A DNA stretch of 64,000 bases from Dictyostelium firmibasis (GCA_036169595.1 CM069765.1:2411501-2475500), one strand, 5' to 3'. Shown: positions 14,526-27,226, counted from the first letter of the stretch. The notes: generated by a model from the sequence alone, not told the origin. Translations and numbers: made by a program.

Positions 14526-15676
14526 CTTTCTTCCTTTTTTTATTATTTCCTTTTATATAATAAATAAATAAATAAATAAATTTTTAAAATAAAATTTTAA
14601 AATATAAAAAAATAGATAGTATTTTTTATTTTTTAAAATAAAATTTGTTTTTTTTTTTTTAAACACAACTAATAATAGATAAAAAATTAGATAAACGATA
14701 TTTTTTGTTTTACTATGTATGGGAATGAATGAATGAATGAATGAATGAATGAATGAATGAATGAATGAATGAATGAATGAATTATTTAACTATTGAATGA
14801 ATGAATGAATATGTGTATGAAAAAAAAATAAAAAATAACCAATCTTTTAAATATTGAAATTTATTATTAGTTATTTTGTTGGTATTTCAGATATTAATGC
14901 CTTTATGTTTAATTTACAAAACACAACATCATTATTAATATTGTTAATAAATCCCCACTTATATTTTATAGTGCTATTATTAATATTCTATTTATTAACT
15001 TTTTATAAACTATACTTTATTCTACTAGTAAATACTTTAAATATGCATTAAAACAACTATTACAATAATGTATTTCTAATTATAAAACTAATTAAAAAAA
15101 AAAAAAATAAAGAAAAATTAAAAGGGGTGAAAAAAAACTCACACTGTAACCACACACCCAAAATGGTTCAAGAAAAAAAAAAAAAAATTATAAAAAATAA
15201 TAATTTTTAAATTAAAAAAAATAGCATTCTTGACACCCTTTCTAACAAATCACCTTTTTTAATAACAAAGTTTGGGTTAATTTTTAAAAAATAAAGAAAA
15301 AAGTTTGAATAATTACACACATAGTGGGAGAGACAAAAAAACAAAATAATGAATCAAACAAAACTTTAAATTTTAATTAATTTTTTTAAAAATCCCCCAA
15401 GCCCCAATATTGATATATTATAAAAAATTAATAAAGGATAAAATAGGATACAAATTAAACAAAACTAAATGCGTTGCTTGGTTTTTTTGGTTTTTTTTTT
15501 TTTAATTTTATTGGATCTATTTACATGTTTGTTTACAATTAAAAAATTGAGAAATAATATGATGTGACGATAATTATGATATTAGTGGTATAATGAAGAA
15601 GGTATGAAAATGAATTATATAAACAGTAGCAAATAATATTAATTTTTTTTTTTTTTCTTTTTTTCCTCAAACAGAA
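14468..15676. other. Intergenic region upstream of the protease gene
   Basis: AT-rich. It contains an AATG tandem repeat (about 14726-14780, with a second short block near 14797-14810) and a CA-rich element CCACACACCCA at 15150-15160, similar to the CA-rich elements bound by GBF. No gene recognised; a 65-residue hydrophobic reading frame at 14854 has no features of a real gene. Confidence 0.6.
14726..14810. repeat. (AATG)n tandem repeat
   Basis: Some 14 uninterrupted copies of AATG, then a short gap and a few more copies. It lies about 260 bases before the protease start codon. Confidence 0.9.
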
Positions 15677-17806
15677 TTAATATGGAGAAAATCTATATTT
15701 ACTCTGTTGTGGTTTACCACCTTGAGTTTTACCATAACGGCTGGAAAAAAATTGAAAAATTAGTATATAAATATATGGATCATTTTAATATTTTTTAAAA
15801 AGGAAAAAACTTACTCTTGTGGTGGATAACCAAAATTATCATATTTACCATAGGGACTAGTTGTTGGGGTGACCATTGGATAAGAGTGATACATTTCTTT
15901 TTTATGATCAAACTTACCACCTGGGCCAGTCATACCTTGACCGGTGTAACCTGAACGTCTTGGATCAACGATTGGAATTTGTGGGGTATAGTAGTAATCT
16001 TGTGGGACAGAACCTGGAAAGTAGTAATGGTAATCATAAGGTGGAGTAGCCAATGGTGTATTAGCTGCAAAATAACCATCCATCATCTTTCTTTGTTTTG
16101 GGAGACCCCATGTGATTGTTAATTTTTGGCCCATGAAATCACAATCATGATTATGATCCATGATGATCTTTGCATCTGATGCAGTGTTACAATAGATAAA
16201 AGCATGACCCAATGGTGTCTTTTTTTGTGAATCCAATGGTACAACAATTTTTTCAATAAGTTCTGGTCCTAATTGTTTTCTCAATAACTCACCTTCATCT
16301 TGACTTCTAATACCTCTAACAAATAGTACCTTGGTGGCTGGTGATTTACTGTCATCACCTAATCTCTTACTTGGTGTGAGTGATGCTGTGTACTTTGATT
16401 TTTGAATTGATTTAATTGCTTTAATTGTTGTTTCATGATCTTTAAATTGTGCATAACCATATAGTTTTGATGGACCATCAAATTCAAATGATTTAAGTGT
16501 ACACTAATTAAGAGTTTTAAAAATAAAAAAATGTTAAAAAATTATATTTGATTTGGTTTGTTTATTTATTTATTTGTTTAAATATACATACCATACTAAT
16601 CTCCTCTAATTCAGCTCTTACTTCTTTTTCAGTTAAACTCTTTGGGATATGACCAATGTAAAGAGTATTTTTTGAATCTGCTAAAGTAACTTTTACCATT
16701 TGTCTACAAATGAAAATGGTTAAAAAAAAAATGGTGATATACATACCAAATAATATTATTATTATTATTATGATTATTATTTATTTTTTTTATGTTTGTT
16801 TATTTGATTAGATTTGTTGAATATTATGATTTGTTTTGTTTGATTCAATTTCATTCAATTTGTTAATTGTTTATGTTTATGTTTATTTTTTTTAAAAATT
16901 ATTAAGAAATTATAATGTTATTATATTTTTTTTTTTTTTATATATATGTGGAATATAAAATGTAAAAGTGATTAATGATTAATGATTAATGATTAATTTT
17001 TACTATTAATGATTAAAACTATTCTCAATATGTGATTGTTTTTCATATTGTGTATTTTTTACCCAACTTCTTTAGAAAATTTTCAATGTGAAAAAAAAAG
17101 GTAAAAAAAAAAAAATAAATAAAAATAAAAAAAATAAAAATAAAAAAAAAAAAAATAATAATAATAGAAAAAAGGTTAAAGAATTAATAAAAAAAACAAA
17201 AGAAAAACAAATTAAAATAACTTTATGAATGAAACACAAGTTCAGCCCAGTTCAATGTATAGAAATTAAGTCAATGTAATATAGATTGAGAGAGAGAGAG
17301 AGAGAGAGAAAAAAAAAAAAAAAAAAGGTGCAGGTAAAAAAAAAAATGTAAAAAAAATGTGAAATACGACAATGGAACAATAACAATGGAGAATATATAA
17401 GAGGTGTAAAAATAATATTAACTTACGGTTTACCAGTAATACCATCTTTAAATAAAGGTGGGTTTGGAGTTTCAATGGCATGTTGGGCATCAGCCATATG
17501 ATAAAATTTAACGAAACCATAACCTTTAGTTTCACCAGAATGTTTATTCTTTACGACCACTGCTTCTAAAACATCGCCAATCTTTGAAAACTCCTCTTTT
17601 AATTGTTCATCTGTGACACCTCTTGCGATATCAGACTAAAAGTTTTAATTGGAAAAGTTGTTAAAAAAAACTGTTTTTTTTTTTTTTTTTATACAAAGAA
17701 AATAAAAATAATAATAATTTAACAAAGATTTTTTTTTTTTTTTTAAAAAGTAAAAAATACATACAACAAATACACCATATTCTCCATCTTTTTGTCTTTC
17801 TGACAT
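15677..17806 (-). CDS. RNA-binding protein with multiple RRMs
   Basis: Five exons: 17806-17765, 17635-17427, 16703-16592, 16503-15815 and 15740-15677, in frame for 371 residues. The first RRM starts almost at the N-terminus (YGVFVSDIARGVTDEQLKEE, RNP1 KGYGFVKF). A second begins at NTLYIGHIPKSLTEKEV with RNP1-like LYGYAQF. A third has KVLFVRGI and LGHAFIYC. The C-terminal 110 residues are rich in Tyr, Pro and Gly, typical of hnRNP-like proteins. This resembles hnRNP Q/R or polyadenylate-binding architectures and suggests mRNA processing or stability. Intron 2 (16704-17426, 723 bases) is exceptionally long for this genome. It carries ATTAATG repeats near 16970-16996 and a GA run near 17288-17308. 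The gene is divergent from ap3d1. Confidence 0.87.
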
Positions 17807-18181
17807 TTTTTTTATTTTTATATATTATGACAAATATGTTATATATGTTCAAAAAAATAAATGAAAAAAAAATAAAAAAAAAATAAAAAATGAAAAAAAA
17901 AAAAAATTGAAAAAAAAAGAAAAAAAATTAAAAAAAAAAAAAAAAAAATTTTTGAATAAAATTGAAAAAATTAAAAAAGTGTACACAAAAATATAATTTT
18001 ATATTTATATTTATATTTATTTATTTTTAAATTTAATTATTTTATTTATTTAAATTTTGATTTACTTTTTTTTTTTTTTTAAAAAAAAAAATCAAACAAA
18101 CAAACATAATTGTTTTTATTTTTATTTTGATTTGCTTAACGTTGCATTTTTGAATCAGAATGATTTTTTTCTTTTTCTTTT

Positions 18182-18227
<46 letters not shown>

Positions 18228-18288
18228 TTTTTTTTTTTTTTTTTTTGATATTTTATTTTTTATTACTTAAATTTCATTCACCATAAAA
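17807..18288. other. Bidirectional promoter region
   Basis: A 482-base AT spacer of A and T runs between the divergent RRM gene and ap3d1, which presumably share promoter elements. No other gene seen. Confidence 0.65.
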
Positions 18289-21200
18289 ATGTTTGAAAGA
18301 ACATTGGTTGACCTCATTAGAGGTATTAGAAACCACAAAAAGAATGAAACTAGATTTATTAATCAATGTATAAATGAAATTAAAGAAGAGTTAAAAGGAG
18401 ATATGCAAAAAAAGACTGTTGCAGTTCAAAAATTAACATATGTAAGTTAAAACATTGAATTATATATATATATATATTCTTTTTTTTATTTACATATATT
18501 AAATCCTAAATATTATTTATTTACTATATTAAATAGATTCAAATGTTAGGATTTGATATTAGTTGGGCATCATTTAAAATTGTAGAAGTTATGAGTTGCA
18601 ATAAATTTTCATCGAAAAGAATTGGTTATTTAGCAGCATCACAAAGTTTTAATGAAGGTACTGATGTTATTGTATTAGCAACACATCAAATTAGAAAGGA
18701 TTTTTTATCATCTAATCAGAATGAAGCCTATTTAGCATTAAATTGTCTCTCAAACATTTGTACACCAGATTTGGCAAGAGAGTTAGCCAATGATATCTTA
18801 ACATTATTAAGTACTCAAAAAACACACATTCTCAAGAGAGCCATAACAGTATTATATAAGATATTTTTGAGATATCCAGAATCATTACGTCCAGCATTCC
18901 CAAAGTTAAGAGAGAAATTAGATGATCCAGAACCATCAGTTGTGTCATGTTCAGTCAATGTAATTTGTGAACTTGCAAGAAGAAACCCAAAGAACTATCT
19001 ACCATTGGCACCTGTGTTATTTAGAATTTTAACAAACACAACCAATAACTATTGGATGTTAATAAAGATAGTAAAGTTATTCGCATCATTAACACCACAT
19101 GAACCACGTTTGGGTAAGAAGTTAATAGATCCATTAACAAACATTATCAATTCATCACCATCAGTTTCATTACTCTATGAGTGTATTCAAACTTGTATCA
19201 CTGGTATGTCTGATCATATCCCATTGATGAAGTTATGTATCTCAAAGTTGAGAACATTGATAGAACATAATGATCAGAATTTAAAGTATCTCGGTTTATT
19301 AGCATTGAATAACATTATGAAAATTCATCCAAAAGCAGTGTCAGAACATAGAGATTTAGTATTGAATTGTTTGGAAGATGATGATACCTCAATTCGTTTG
19401 AGAGCATTAGATCTCTTACCTGGTATGACAAGCAAGAAGAATATTGGTGATATTGTTCTCAAGTTATTGGATCATTTGGATACAGCAGAAGGTCAATACA
19501 AGGATCAAATCATTGAGAAAATCATTGAGCTTTGTTCTATGGGTACCTACCAATTCATCACCGATTTCGAATGGTACATCAATATCTTGGTTAAACTCTC
19601 ACAAATTCAAGAATCTGTTCATGGTAAATTAATTGCCTCACAATTATTGGATGTTGTAATTCGTGTAAAGATTGTACGTGCCTATAGTACTAGACAAATG
19701 ATTGAATTGTTAAAGAATCCAAAACTCATGTCCAATCCAACCGAGGGTGGTATGTGTGAGGTGTTATATGCTGCAGCTTGGATTGTTGGTGAATTCTCTG
19801 GTTATATAAATCGTCCAATCGATGCATTGGAAGCATTCCTTCAACCACGTGTTTCTGTATTACCATCACATATTCAATCGGTTTATATGTTAAATTCATT
19901 GAAAGTTTTCTCTCATGCTTGTGCCAAAGCAAATGGTGATGAAATTCCATCATTACAAGATGACGATGAAGAGGAGGATGACGAGGAGGATGACGATGAA
20001 AATGAAATCACTCATGAAATAGTTCAAGAATGTCTTGAAATCATTAAATCACGTTTAACAATTTTCACTCATAGTATTTATTTAAATGTTCAAGAGCGTG
20101 CTTGTCTCATCAACGAATTGTTATCATTCTATTCGGTTACACAAGAACAAGGTAATAATATCTCAAAGGAATTGATTTCTTTGTTCACTGAACAATTGAA
20201 TCCAGTTGGTCCAAAAGCTCAAAAGAAAGTACCAGTTCCAGAGGGTTTAGATTTAGACGAATGGATTAATGATCCAAAACATCAAGAACCAATAGAAGAG
20301 GATGAAGAAGATGATATTTTTAATACTAACACTGGTAGTGGCCATAAGAAGCATCAACGTGGTGGATATGATGATGAGGATGATGAAGATGAAACCAACA
20401 GTTCTCATTCTGGTCATTCTGGTAATCACTTCAACCGTCATCCAATTGATATTAAAAGACAAAAAGAAGAGAGATTAAGAAGACAAGCTAATAATCCATA
20501 CATGTTGGGAGGCAAAGTATCAAAGAAATCAAATGATTCTGAAAATATTCCAGTCGTTCAATTAACTGGTGATTTAGGTCATCTTCATGTTGGCGCCACT
20601 TCTTCATCCAACAGACCAATGCCATCAAAAGGTGGTAAAAAAATCAAAAAACATTACACAATCGATACTACCATCGAAATGCCAGAGGGCGCAAAAGAAT
20701 CTGATGATGAGGATGAAAGAGATAGCAAATACAAGAATGATGCTCTTTCAAATATCAACTTATCAGAACCATTAACAGCATCAGACGTTTTACATACCTC
20801 ACGTCACAGAACAGATATCATTAGAGAGAAAGAGAAAGAAATGGCAATGTTGGCAAAGAAAAATGCAAAACTATCTCCAAAATCACCACCATCATCAGCC
20901 AACTATTCTGAAGTCACCTCACCAGAGATCGCTCCAACTAAAAAAGCCTCCAAAAAAGCAGCCTCTACCACTGGTTCAGTTCCTCCACCAACTGCAAAAA
21001 AACCAAGTAAAAAACCAGCTGCCGCCACTAGCACAGCCAAACCACCAGCTCAAGCAGCACCAGCACCAGCAGTAGTTGCTGTTGTTAAGAAAGTAACAAA
21101 AACCATTTTGGATGATGATAACTTTAAAATTACATGTGAACTTCTCAAAGTATCACCAAATGAAGTTGATAACGGCCAAGTTAAGTTGACAATGAAAGTT

Positions 21201-21788
21201 CAAAACAAAACCGATGAGGATATGTCAGATGTTTCCATTGGTTTAAAGAGTTCACCACAACAATGTGTTTCCATAAAGAGTAGTGGTGAAATTGGTGTAT
21301 TGGAGGCTGATGCATCAACCACTCATACTGAAGTCTTAAATGTTCTTGATGTATTGAATCAAGAGTTACAATTCACCTTAGTGGCAACTCCATCATCATC
21401 ACCTTCAATCACCAACCAACTATCAATCATTTTACCATTCTCATTCTTTATTGTCCCCACAAAGTTACCAAAGGATAAATTCGCTGAAATCCTTCAAAAA
21501 TCTGGTCAGGTCAGTGCTATGGATTCAACTAAAATCAATGGCCAATCGTTGACAATGCCATTGATCATTGAAAAACTCTCTCAACAATTATCAATTGAGG
21601 TCGTACAAGCCCATCCTAATGGTCAAACAGCTTCCTTCTACGCTAAAACCACTCAAAATCATCATATTGCAATGTTGGTTAAAGAAAAGGATGGCAATAT
21701 TTCTTTTGATATTAAATCTCCTCAATCTCTTTTAAATCAAATCTTGGTTAAAGAAATTGCCCAACTTACATTTTTATCAAAAAAATAA
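18289..21788 (+). CDS. ap3d1: AP-3 adaptor complex subunit delta
   Basis: Two exons, 18289-18441 and 18537-21788, give 1134 residues. The N-terminus (MFERTLVDLIRGIRNHKKNE, then VAVQKLTYIQMLGFDISWASF across the junction) is diagnostic for the adaptin N-terminal domain of AP-3 delta. A HEAT-like alpha-solenoid runs to about residue 600. An acidic and Ser-rich hinge follows, with a Pro/Ala/Lys-rich linker (about 760-860), and a C-terminal appendage starts around the TKTILDDDNFKITCELL segment. AP-3 sorts cargo from endosomes to lysosome-related compartments. The ATG at 18289 is chosen because the exon supplies the conserved family start; the later ATG at 18543 would remove it. Confidence 0.96.
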
Positions 21789-22064
21789 AAAATTAAAAAA
21801 AAAAAAAAAATCACAAAAAAAAAAAAATAAAAATAAAGATTTAAGTAAATTAAAAAATAATAAAATAGTATTATCTTTATAATTAGTATGTTTAATCATA
21901 ATAAAAGAAAATTAAAAAAATTATAAAAAAATTATAATATTAAAAAAAATAATTAATAAAATTAAAAAAAAAAAAATTATTACATTTTTTTTTTTATTAT
22001 TATTACATTATTTTTTTTATTTTAAATTTTATTCTATTTTTTTTTTTTAAAATTTAATTATTTT

Positions 22065-22100
<36 letters not shown>

Positions 22101-22327
22101 CAATTATATTTTTTATTATAATCATTAATTATAATTAAATTGTGTGTGTAAGTTTTTTCCTTTTGCTATTTTTAAAACAAAAAAAGCTTTTTTACAAATT
22201 AAAAAAAAAAAAAAATTCAATCAAAAAAAAAAAAAATAATTTAAAAAAAAAAAATAAAGATTTTCCCTAAAAATTACTGAGTACACACATACATATACAA
22301 TTTAAATTAAAAAAACAATTTAAACCC

Positions 22328-22358
<31 letters not shown>

Positions 22359-22662
22359 GTTTCAGTTCTTGCAATATTAAATAAAATAATAATAAATAAT
22401 AACACAATAGTAAAAAAAAAAAATTTATATTAAACAAAAAATAGAAAAAAAAAATAAAAAAAAATATTAAAAAATTTAAAAAAATTTAAAAAAAAATTTT
22501 TAAAAAAAAAATAAAGGATAGAGAAACCAATATTTTAATAATAATAAACCTATAAATAGTAGTAATAATAATTAATTTTAAGAAATTTATTTTCTTCTTT
22601 TTTTTTTTTTTAATAAACTAATAAAATAAAAAAAGTAAAAAAAAAAAAAGTAAAAAAAAAAA
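21789..22662. other. Intergenic region between ap3d1 and pkaR
   Basis: AT spacer with long homopolymer runs; contains the pkaR promoter and leader. No other gene recognised. Confidence 0.65.
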
Positions 22663-23801
22663 ATGACAAATAATATATCACACAACCAAAAAGCAACAGA
22701 AAAAGTAGAAGCACAAAACAATATTACACGAAAAAGAAGAGGTGCAATAAGTAGTGAACCACTGGGTGATAAACCAGCAACACCATTACCTAATATTCCT
22801 AAAACTGTAGAGACACAACAACGTTTAGAACAGGCATTATCAAATAATATTATGTTTAGTCATTTGGAAGAGGAGGAAAGAAATGTTGTATTTTTAGCAA
22901 TGGTTGAAGTACTCTATAAAGCGGGTGATATCATCATTAAACAAGGTGATGAAGGTGATCTATTTTATGTTATTGATACCGGTATTTGTGATATTTATGT
23001 CAGCCAAAATGGTGGTTCACCAACTTTAGTAATGGAGGTATTTGAAGGTGGTAGTTTTGGTGAATTAGCTTTAATTTATGGTAGTCCAAGAGCAGCTACT
23101 GTAATTGTATGTTTTATTATTTATTTATTTTATTATTATTTTTTTTTTTTAAAAAATCACAAAAAAAAAAAAAAAAAAAAAGATTTAAATCTAATTAATC
23201 ATAATTTTTTTTCAAATTTATTTTATATTATCATTTTTTTTTATTTTTTTTTTTTAAAAAAAAAAAGGCAAGAACTGATGTTAGATTATGGGCATTGAAT
23301 GGTGCAACTTATAGACGTATATTAATGGACCAAACAATCAAAAAGAGAAAGCTATATGAAGAGTTTTTAGAAAAAGTATCAATCCTTCGTCACATTGATA
23401 AATATGAAAGGGTATCATTAGCAGACGCATTGGAGCCCGTTAATTTTCAAGACGGTGAAGTAATTGTGCGTCAAGGTGATCCAGGTGATAGATTTTACAT
23501 TATCGTCGAGGGCAAGGTTGTCGTCACTCAAGAGGCTGTTCCGGGTGATCATTCCACCAGTCATGTCGTCTCAGAGTTACATCCTTCTGATTATTTTGGT
23601 GAGATCGCATTACTAACTGATAGACCAAGAGCTGCAACTGTTACCTCAATTGGTTATACAAAGTGTGTAGAATTGGATAGACAAAGATTTAATCGTCTTT
23701 GTGGTCCTATAGATCAAATGCTCCGTCGTAATATGGAAACTTATAATCAATTTTTAAATAGACCACCTTCTTCACCAAATTTAAACTCTCAAAAATCTTA
23801 A
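22663..23801 (+). CDS. pkaR: cAMP-dependent protein kinase regulatory subunit
   Basis: Two exons, 22663-23106 and 23268-23801, joining within ATVI/ARTD to give 325 residues. The pseudosubstrate site is RRGAIS (residues 25-30). Two cyclic-nucleotide-binding domains follow, each with an intact phosphate-binding cassette: FGELALIYGSPRAATV (Arg143) and FGEIALLTDRPRAATV (Arg269). The N-terminus ahead of the pseudosubstrate is only about 24 residues, too short for the dimerisation/docking domain of animal R subunits. This matches the known monomeric R subunit of D. discoideum. The protein holds PKA-C inactive until cAMP binds and so gates aggregation, prespore and spore differentiation. The 3' flank carries a pentanucleotide tandem repeat. 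Confidence 0.97.
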
Positions 23802-24077
23802 TTTTTTTTTTTTTACTAAAAAAAAAAAAAAACATAATAACATTACAAATGATAAAATTCAACTAAGTCTAAAAAAAAAAAAGAAAGAAAAGAAAAGAAA
23901 AGAAAAGAAAAGAAAAGAAAAGAAAAGAAAAGAAAAGAAAAGAAAAGAAAAGAAAAGAAAAGAAAAGAAAAGAAAGGAAAAGAAAAGAAGAAAGAAAAGA
24001 AAAAAAAAAAAATAGTTTTTTTTTAAAATTTAAGAAACAAACAATTGACTGCTGTGTACATAATTTTTTAATTTACC

Positions 24078-24108
<31 letters not shown>

Positions 24109-24223
24109 AAAAAAAAAGAAAAAAAAAAAACTTGTAAATCCATAGGAGAATAAAATACTCTATTTGTAAATCAAATAAAATTTAAATAAAAAAAAAAAAA
24201 GAAAAAAAAAAAATAGGAAATCT
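23802..24223. other. Convergent intergenic region with AAAAG repeat
   Basis: The 3' flanks of pkaR and the snRNP gene. It is dominated by a GAAAA-type tandem repeat and A runs. No gene seen. Confidence 0.75.
23883..23997. repeat. (AAAAG)n tandem repeat
   Basis: About 20 copies of AAAAG with a few interruptions near the right end, just beyond the pkaR stop codon. Confidence 0.95.
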
Positions 24224-25092
24224 TTATTTTTGTTCTCTCTTTCTGAAAATAAAATTAAATTAATATTAAATAAAATTTTTTTAAAAAAAAAGAAAATAAA
24301 AAATATATACCTTTTGTTCATAAATTGTCTGTATTCTCTTGTAAATTGAAGTTTTACACCACCTTGCGAATTTCCTTCGACCTTTTTACCCTTTGTTGAA
24401 GAGAAATTAACAGGTACACCCATTTGTTTCATTATTTCTCTAGTTTCAGGATCCAATCCATCTTCATCATCTCCTTCCTCATCCTGACTATCGTTTGGTT
24501 GGTCGCCAACTTTTGTTTGTTTCTTTTTGTCATTGGTTTGTTGTGATTTGTTATTTGAGGATGGAGGTTTATTCTTTGTATCGGTTGGTTTGTTTGGTTT
24601 ATTACCACCATTATTTCTTTCTCTACTTCTTGATCTACTGTCATCTCTTTGTCTTTTTCTATCACGTTCTCTACTTCTTGATCTCGATCTAGAGTGTGAT
24701 CTTCTACTATTATCTCTTCTATCATCTCTTCTATCGTTGTCTCTATGACTGTCCCTTCTATTGAAATCTCTACCACCATTTTTGTTATCTCTTAAATCTC
24801 TGTCTCTATAACCATCTCTATCTCTATCTCTGTCTCTATCTCTGTCTCTATCTCTGTCTCTATCTCTATCTCTGTAGCCATCTCTATCTCGATCTCTATC
24901 TCTATCTCTTCCTCTGTCTCTATGATTATCTCTTCTGTCGAAATCTCTTTTATTATATCTATAGTTTTCTCTCTCTTTTTCTCTTTCTAATTTTTCTAAT
25001 TCTCTTTGTTTTGTTCTTTCTCTGATATCATCATAACTCTCTTGACCAATCATTCCTTCTTCCATTTCACCATCTTGGTTCCTATCCTCCAT
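24224..25092 (-). CDS. U4/U6.U5 tri-snRNP 27 kDa protein
   Basis: Two exons, 25092-24311 and 24242-24224; the second supplies only the last residues (RKREQK) and the stop, for 266 residues in all. Residues about 28-160 are an RD/RE/RS alternating charged region, including long Arg-Asp repeats. The C-terminal 60 residues carry the family signature: DPETREIMKQMGVPVNFSST, KGKKVEGN and REYRQFMNKRKREQK, matching human SNRNP27. That protein joins the spliceosomal tri-snRNP and helps stabilise 5' splice-site choice. The RD-coding stretch is a hexanucleotide-like repeat (about 24810-24915) and probably varies in length between strains. The gene is divergent from the next by about 350 bases. Confidence 0.9.
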
Positions 25093-25402
25093 TTTTTTTT
25101 TTTTTATTACTATAAATAAATAGATTTCTTTTTAAAGTTGTTGGGAATTTATCAGCAATATTTAATTTTTTTTTTTTCACTTTTCATTTTTTTTCATTTT
25201 TTTTTTTTTTTTTTTTTTTTTTTCTTTTGCTTTTTGAAAAAAACAGATTGCTGTTTTTGCTTTGAGATTTTCCACAATTATATATTTCAACACAAATTTA
25301 ACAAGTAAATTCAAATAAAAAATTAAAAAAAAATTATTTAGTTTTTCTTGTTTTTACAACATTTTTTAGAAAAATTTAAGAAAAACCACCTTTTTTTTTT
25401 CC

Positions 25403-25439
<37 letters not shown>

Positions 25440-25446
25440 CATTATT
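25093..25446. other. Divergent intergenic region
   Basis: AT spacer with T runs carrying promoters for the snRNP gene and the ankyrin-family gene. The T run just before 25447 keeps a frame open upstream but looks like leader, not coding sequence. Confidence 0.65.
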
Positions 25447-27147
25447 ATGGATACTCTTTATTTTAAAGTTTTTAAAAATAAATATTTATTTAGAATAATT
25501 TATGATAATGTTAAAGATGGTAGAGGGAAACAACTAAAAGACATTAAAATGGCAAAAATTTTTTGTAACAGATTTCTTTTTAATTTATATTATCAAAGTT
25601 ATTTATACAACAGAGAGAATCAAGATGAAATTGATTATAAATTTAAATTTGGAAATATATACATTTTTGAATGTTTTTTTCTTTCAGAAATTATAACAAT
25701 TCAAGAGTTTATTTCAATTTATAATGACTATGAAAGAATTTTTAGTAAAAAAAAGAATAAAGTTTTAAAATTATGTTTATTTAACGATAAGAATGGTAAA
25801 GCTATGGTTCAATATTTAATAGAGAGTAAAAACTATAAGTTTGATATAAACCATTTTCAATTATATATTGGTAAAATGTGTAAAAGAAAAGCAGACAATT
25901 CAGAGTTTATTAATTATATTATTGATTGTTTTAAAAATCATAGTTTTAATTACAATTGTACCAATAGAATAATTTCAAAACAAGAGATAGAAAAACAAAA
26001 ATCAAAACCATTCTCATTAAAATTTCAGAGAATATTAGATTGTTTAGAAAATGGGAAAGAATCTTGTTACAAAATTATTTTCGACTTATCATTGGATTCA
26101 ATTGTCGATGAAAATGGTTTAGATATTCCATTTAAATCTTATAAAAATGAAATTAAAACCACTAGAAATCAATTATTAACTCGTATTGTAATACTTGGTT
26201 CAAACGAAATGGCAAAAATATATGTAAATAAATTTCCAAATCAACAAAGTAAGGGAGGTGAGTCGCTATATTTTTCACATATTAGAACATATGAAAAATC
26301 AATCGAACCATATGAAACTTTAGTATTGAATAATATTTTACCATGTACCCATACCATCTTTGTAGATTATAATATCTTATTAAAAAATTCATCAGTTAAA
26401 TACTTTAAATCATTTTTAGAAAATCATCTTGGATTTTATACAAAAGTAAAAGGATACACTAATCCAATAACTACAAGAATCGACGAGGTAAAAGATTTAG
26501 AAACATTAATATATTTAGAAAATGTAAGAGATAAATTTAAACCTGAACCATTAAAGTTTCAATCAGGTTCACTTTTATTTCATGCTTCATTGAAAATGGA
26601 TTTCCAACTTTTCAAATATTTAGTAGAGTCCCCATTTCATAATGCTAAACCAACGACCTTATGTTATTCCGATACATCCTTTGATATTGTAAAATATTGT
26701 TTTGATAATTTTCAAAATTACATATTCACAGATATTTCTTTTAATCGCGCGTTCAATGGAGATTTAGAATTTGTGAAATTCATAGTAGATAAATTTCATT
26801 CTGATGGTGAGAGAATTCTATTATCATATAGATGTATTGATAGAGTTTGTGAAAAAAATTATTTACATATTCTAATTTATATACTCGATAATTTACCAGA
26901 GATTGAAATTTCAAGAGAGCCAATCAACGATGCTATTAAAAATCAAAATTATGAAATGGTTCAACTACTGAAAGATAGAATTCCAACAAAACCTAAAGAC
27001 AAACCAACACTTTATGATAGCACAATCGAAAAACTAAAAAGTTACTCTAAAAAAGATAATAGGATTTTATCTTCACTTGTTGGCAATCCAATCTATGGTA
27101 AAATATTAAATGAAAAATTTGGTAATACGCAAAGCTATTTTAAATAA
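25447..27147 (+). CDS. Degenerate ankyrin-family protein of the dictyostelid multigene type
   Basis: An intronless frame of 566 residues. The frame is open further upstream, but that part is a run of Phe codons read from the T-rich leader, so the ATG at 25447 (MDTLYFKVFKNKYLFRIIYD) is preferred. This N-terminal motif is common to a large D. discoideum multigene family in which it precedes ankyrin-like or FNIP-like repeats. The C-terminal third has degenerate ankyrin-like units such as FDIVKYCFDN, LEFVKFIVDKF and YEMVQLLKDR. No catalytic motif is seen and the function is unknown. Codon use is typical of the region. Confidence 0.82.
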   Translation: MDTLYFKVFKNKYLFRIIYDNVKDGRGKQLKDIKMAKIFCNRFLFNLYYQSYLYNRENQDEIDYKFKFGNIYIFECFFLSEIITIQEFISIYNDYERIFSKKKNKVLKLCLFNDKNGKAMVQYLIESKNYKFDINHFQLYIGKMCKRKADNSEFINYIIDCFKNHSFNYNCTNRIISKQEIEKQKSKPFSLKFQRILDCLENGKESCYKIIFDLSLDSIVDENGLDIPFKSYKNEIKTTRNQLLTRIVILGSNEMAKIYVNKFPNQQSKGGESLYFSHIRTYEKSIEPYETLVLNNILPCTHTIFVDYNILLKNSSVKYFKSFLENHLGFYTKVKGYTNPITTRIDEVKDLETLIYLENVRDKFKPEPLKFQSGSLLFHASLKMDFQLFKYLVESPFHNAKPTTLCYSDTSFDIVKYCFDNFQNYIFTDISFNRAFNGDLEFVKFIVDKFHSDGERILLSYRCIDRVCEKNYLHILIYILDNLPEIEISREPINDAIKNQNYEMVQLLKDRIPTKPKDKPTLYDSTIEKLKSYSKKDNRILSSLVGNPIYGKILNEKFGNTQSYFK

Positions 27148-27150
27148 AAT

Positions 27151-27226
27151 TGATTGATGTCGCTCCAAATAAGGTTGGTAGGGTACTGCAACACGAAGCT
27201 TGGGACAAAACGCTTAAAGATAGGAT
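27151..27226. other. G+C-enriched islet after the ankyrin-family gene
   Basis: About 75 bases directly after a stop codon contain CTG, CACGAAGC, GGGACA and ACGCTT, a composition unlike the AT-rich flanks. One frame is open on each strand but short. It could be a scrap of a dispersed repeat or a small RNA; I cannot identify it. Confidence 0.35.

Noticed and set aside
14854-15051. 65-residue hydrophobic frame upstream of the protease gene
   Set aside because: AT-rich spacer frame with no leader context, conserved motif or splice support.
18057-18248. Phe-rich frame before ap3d1
   Set aside because: Encoded by T runs in the shared promoter region.
25348-25446. N-terminal extension of the ankyrin-family protein rich in Phe
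   Set aside because: It is a T-run leader read in frame; the conserved family start MDTLYFKVFKNK lies at the later ATG, 25447.
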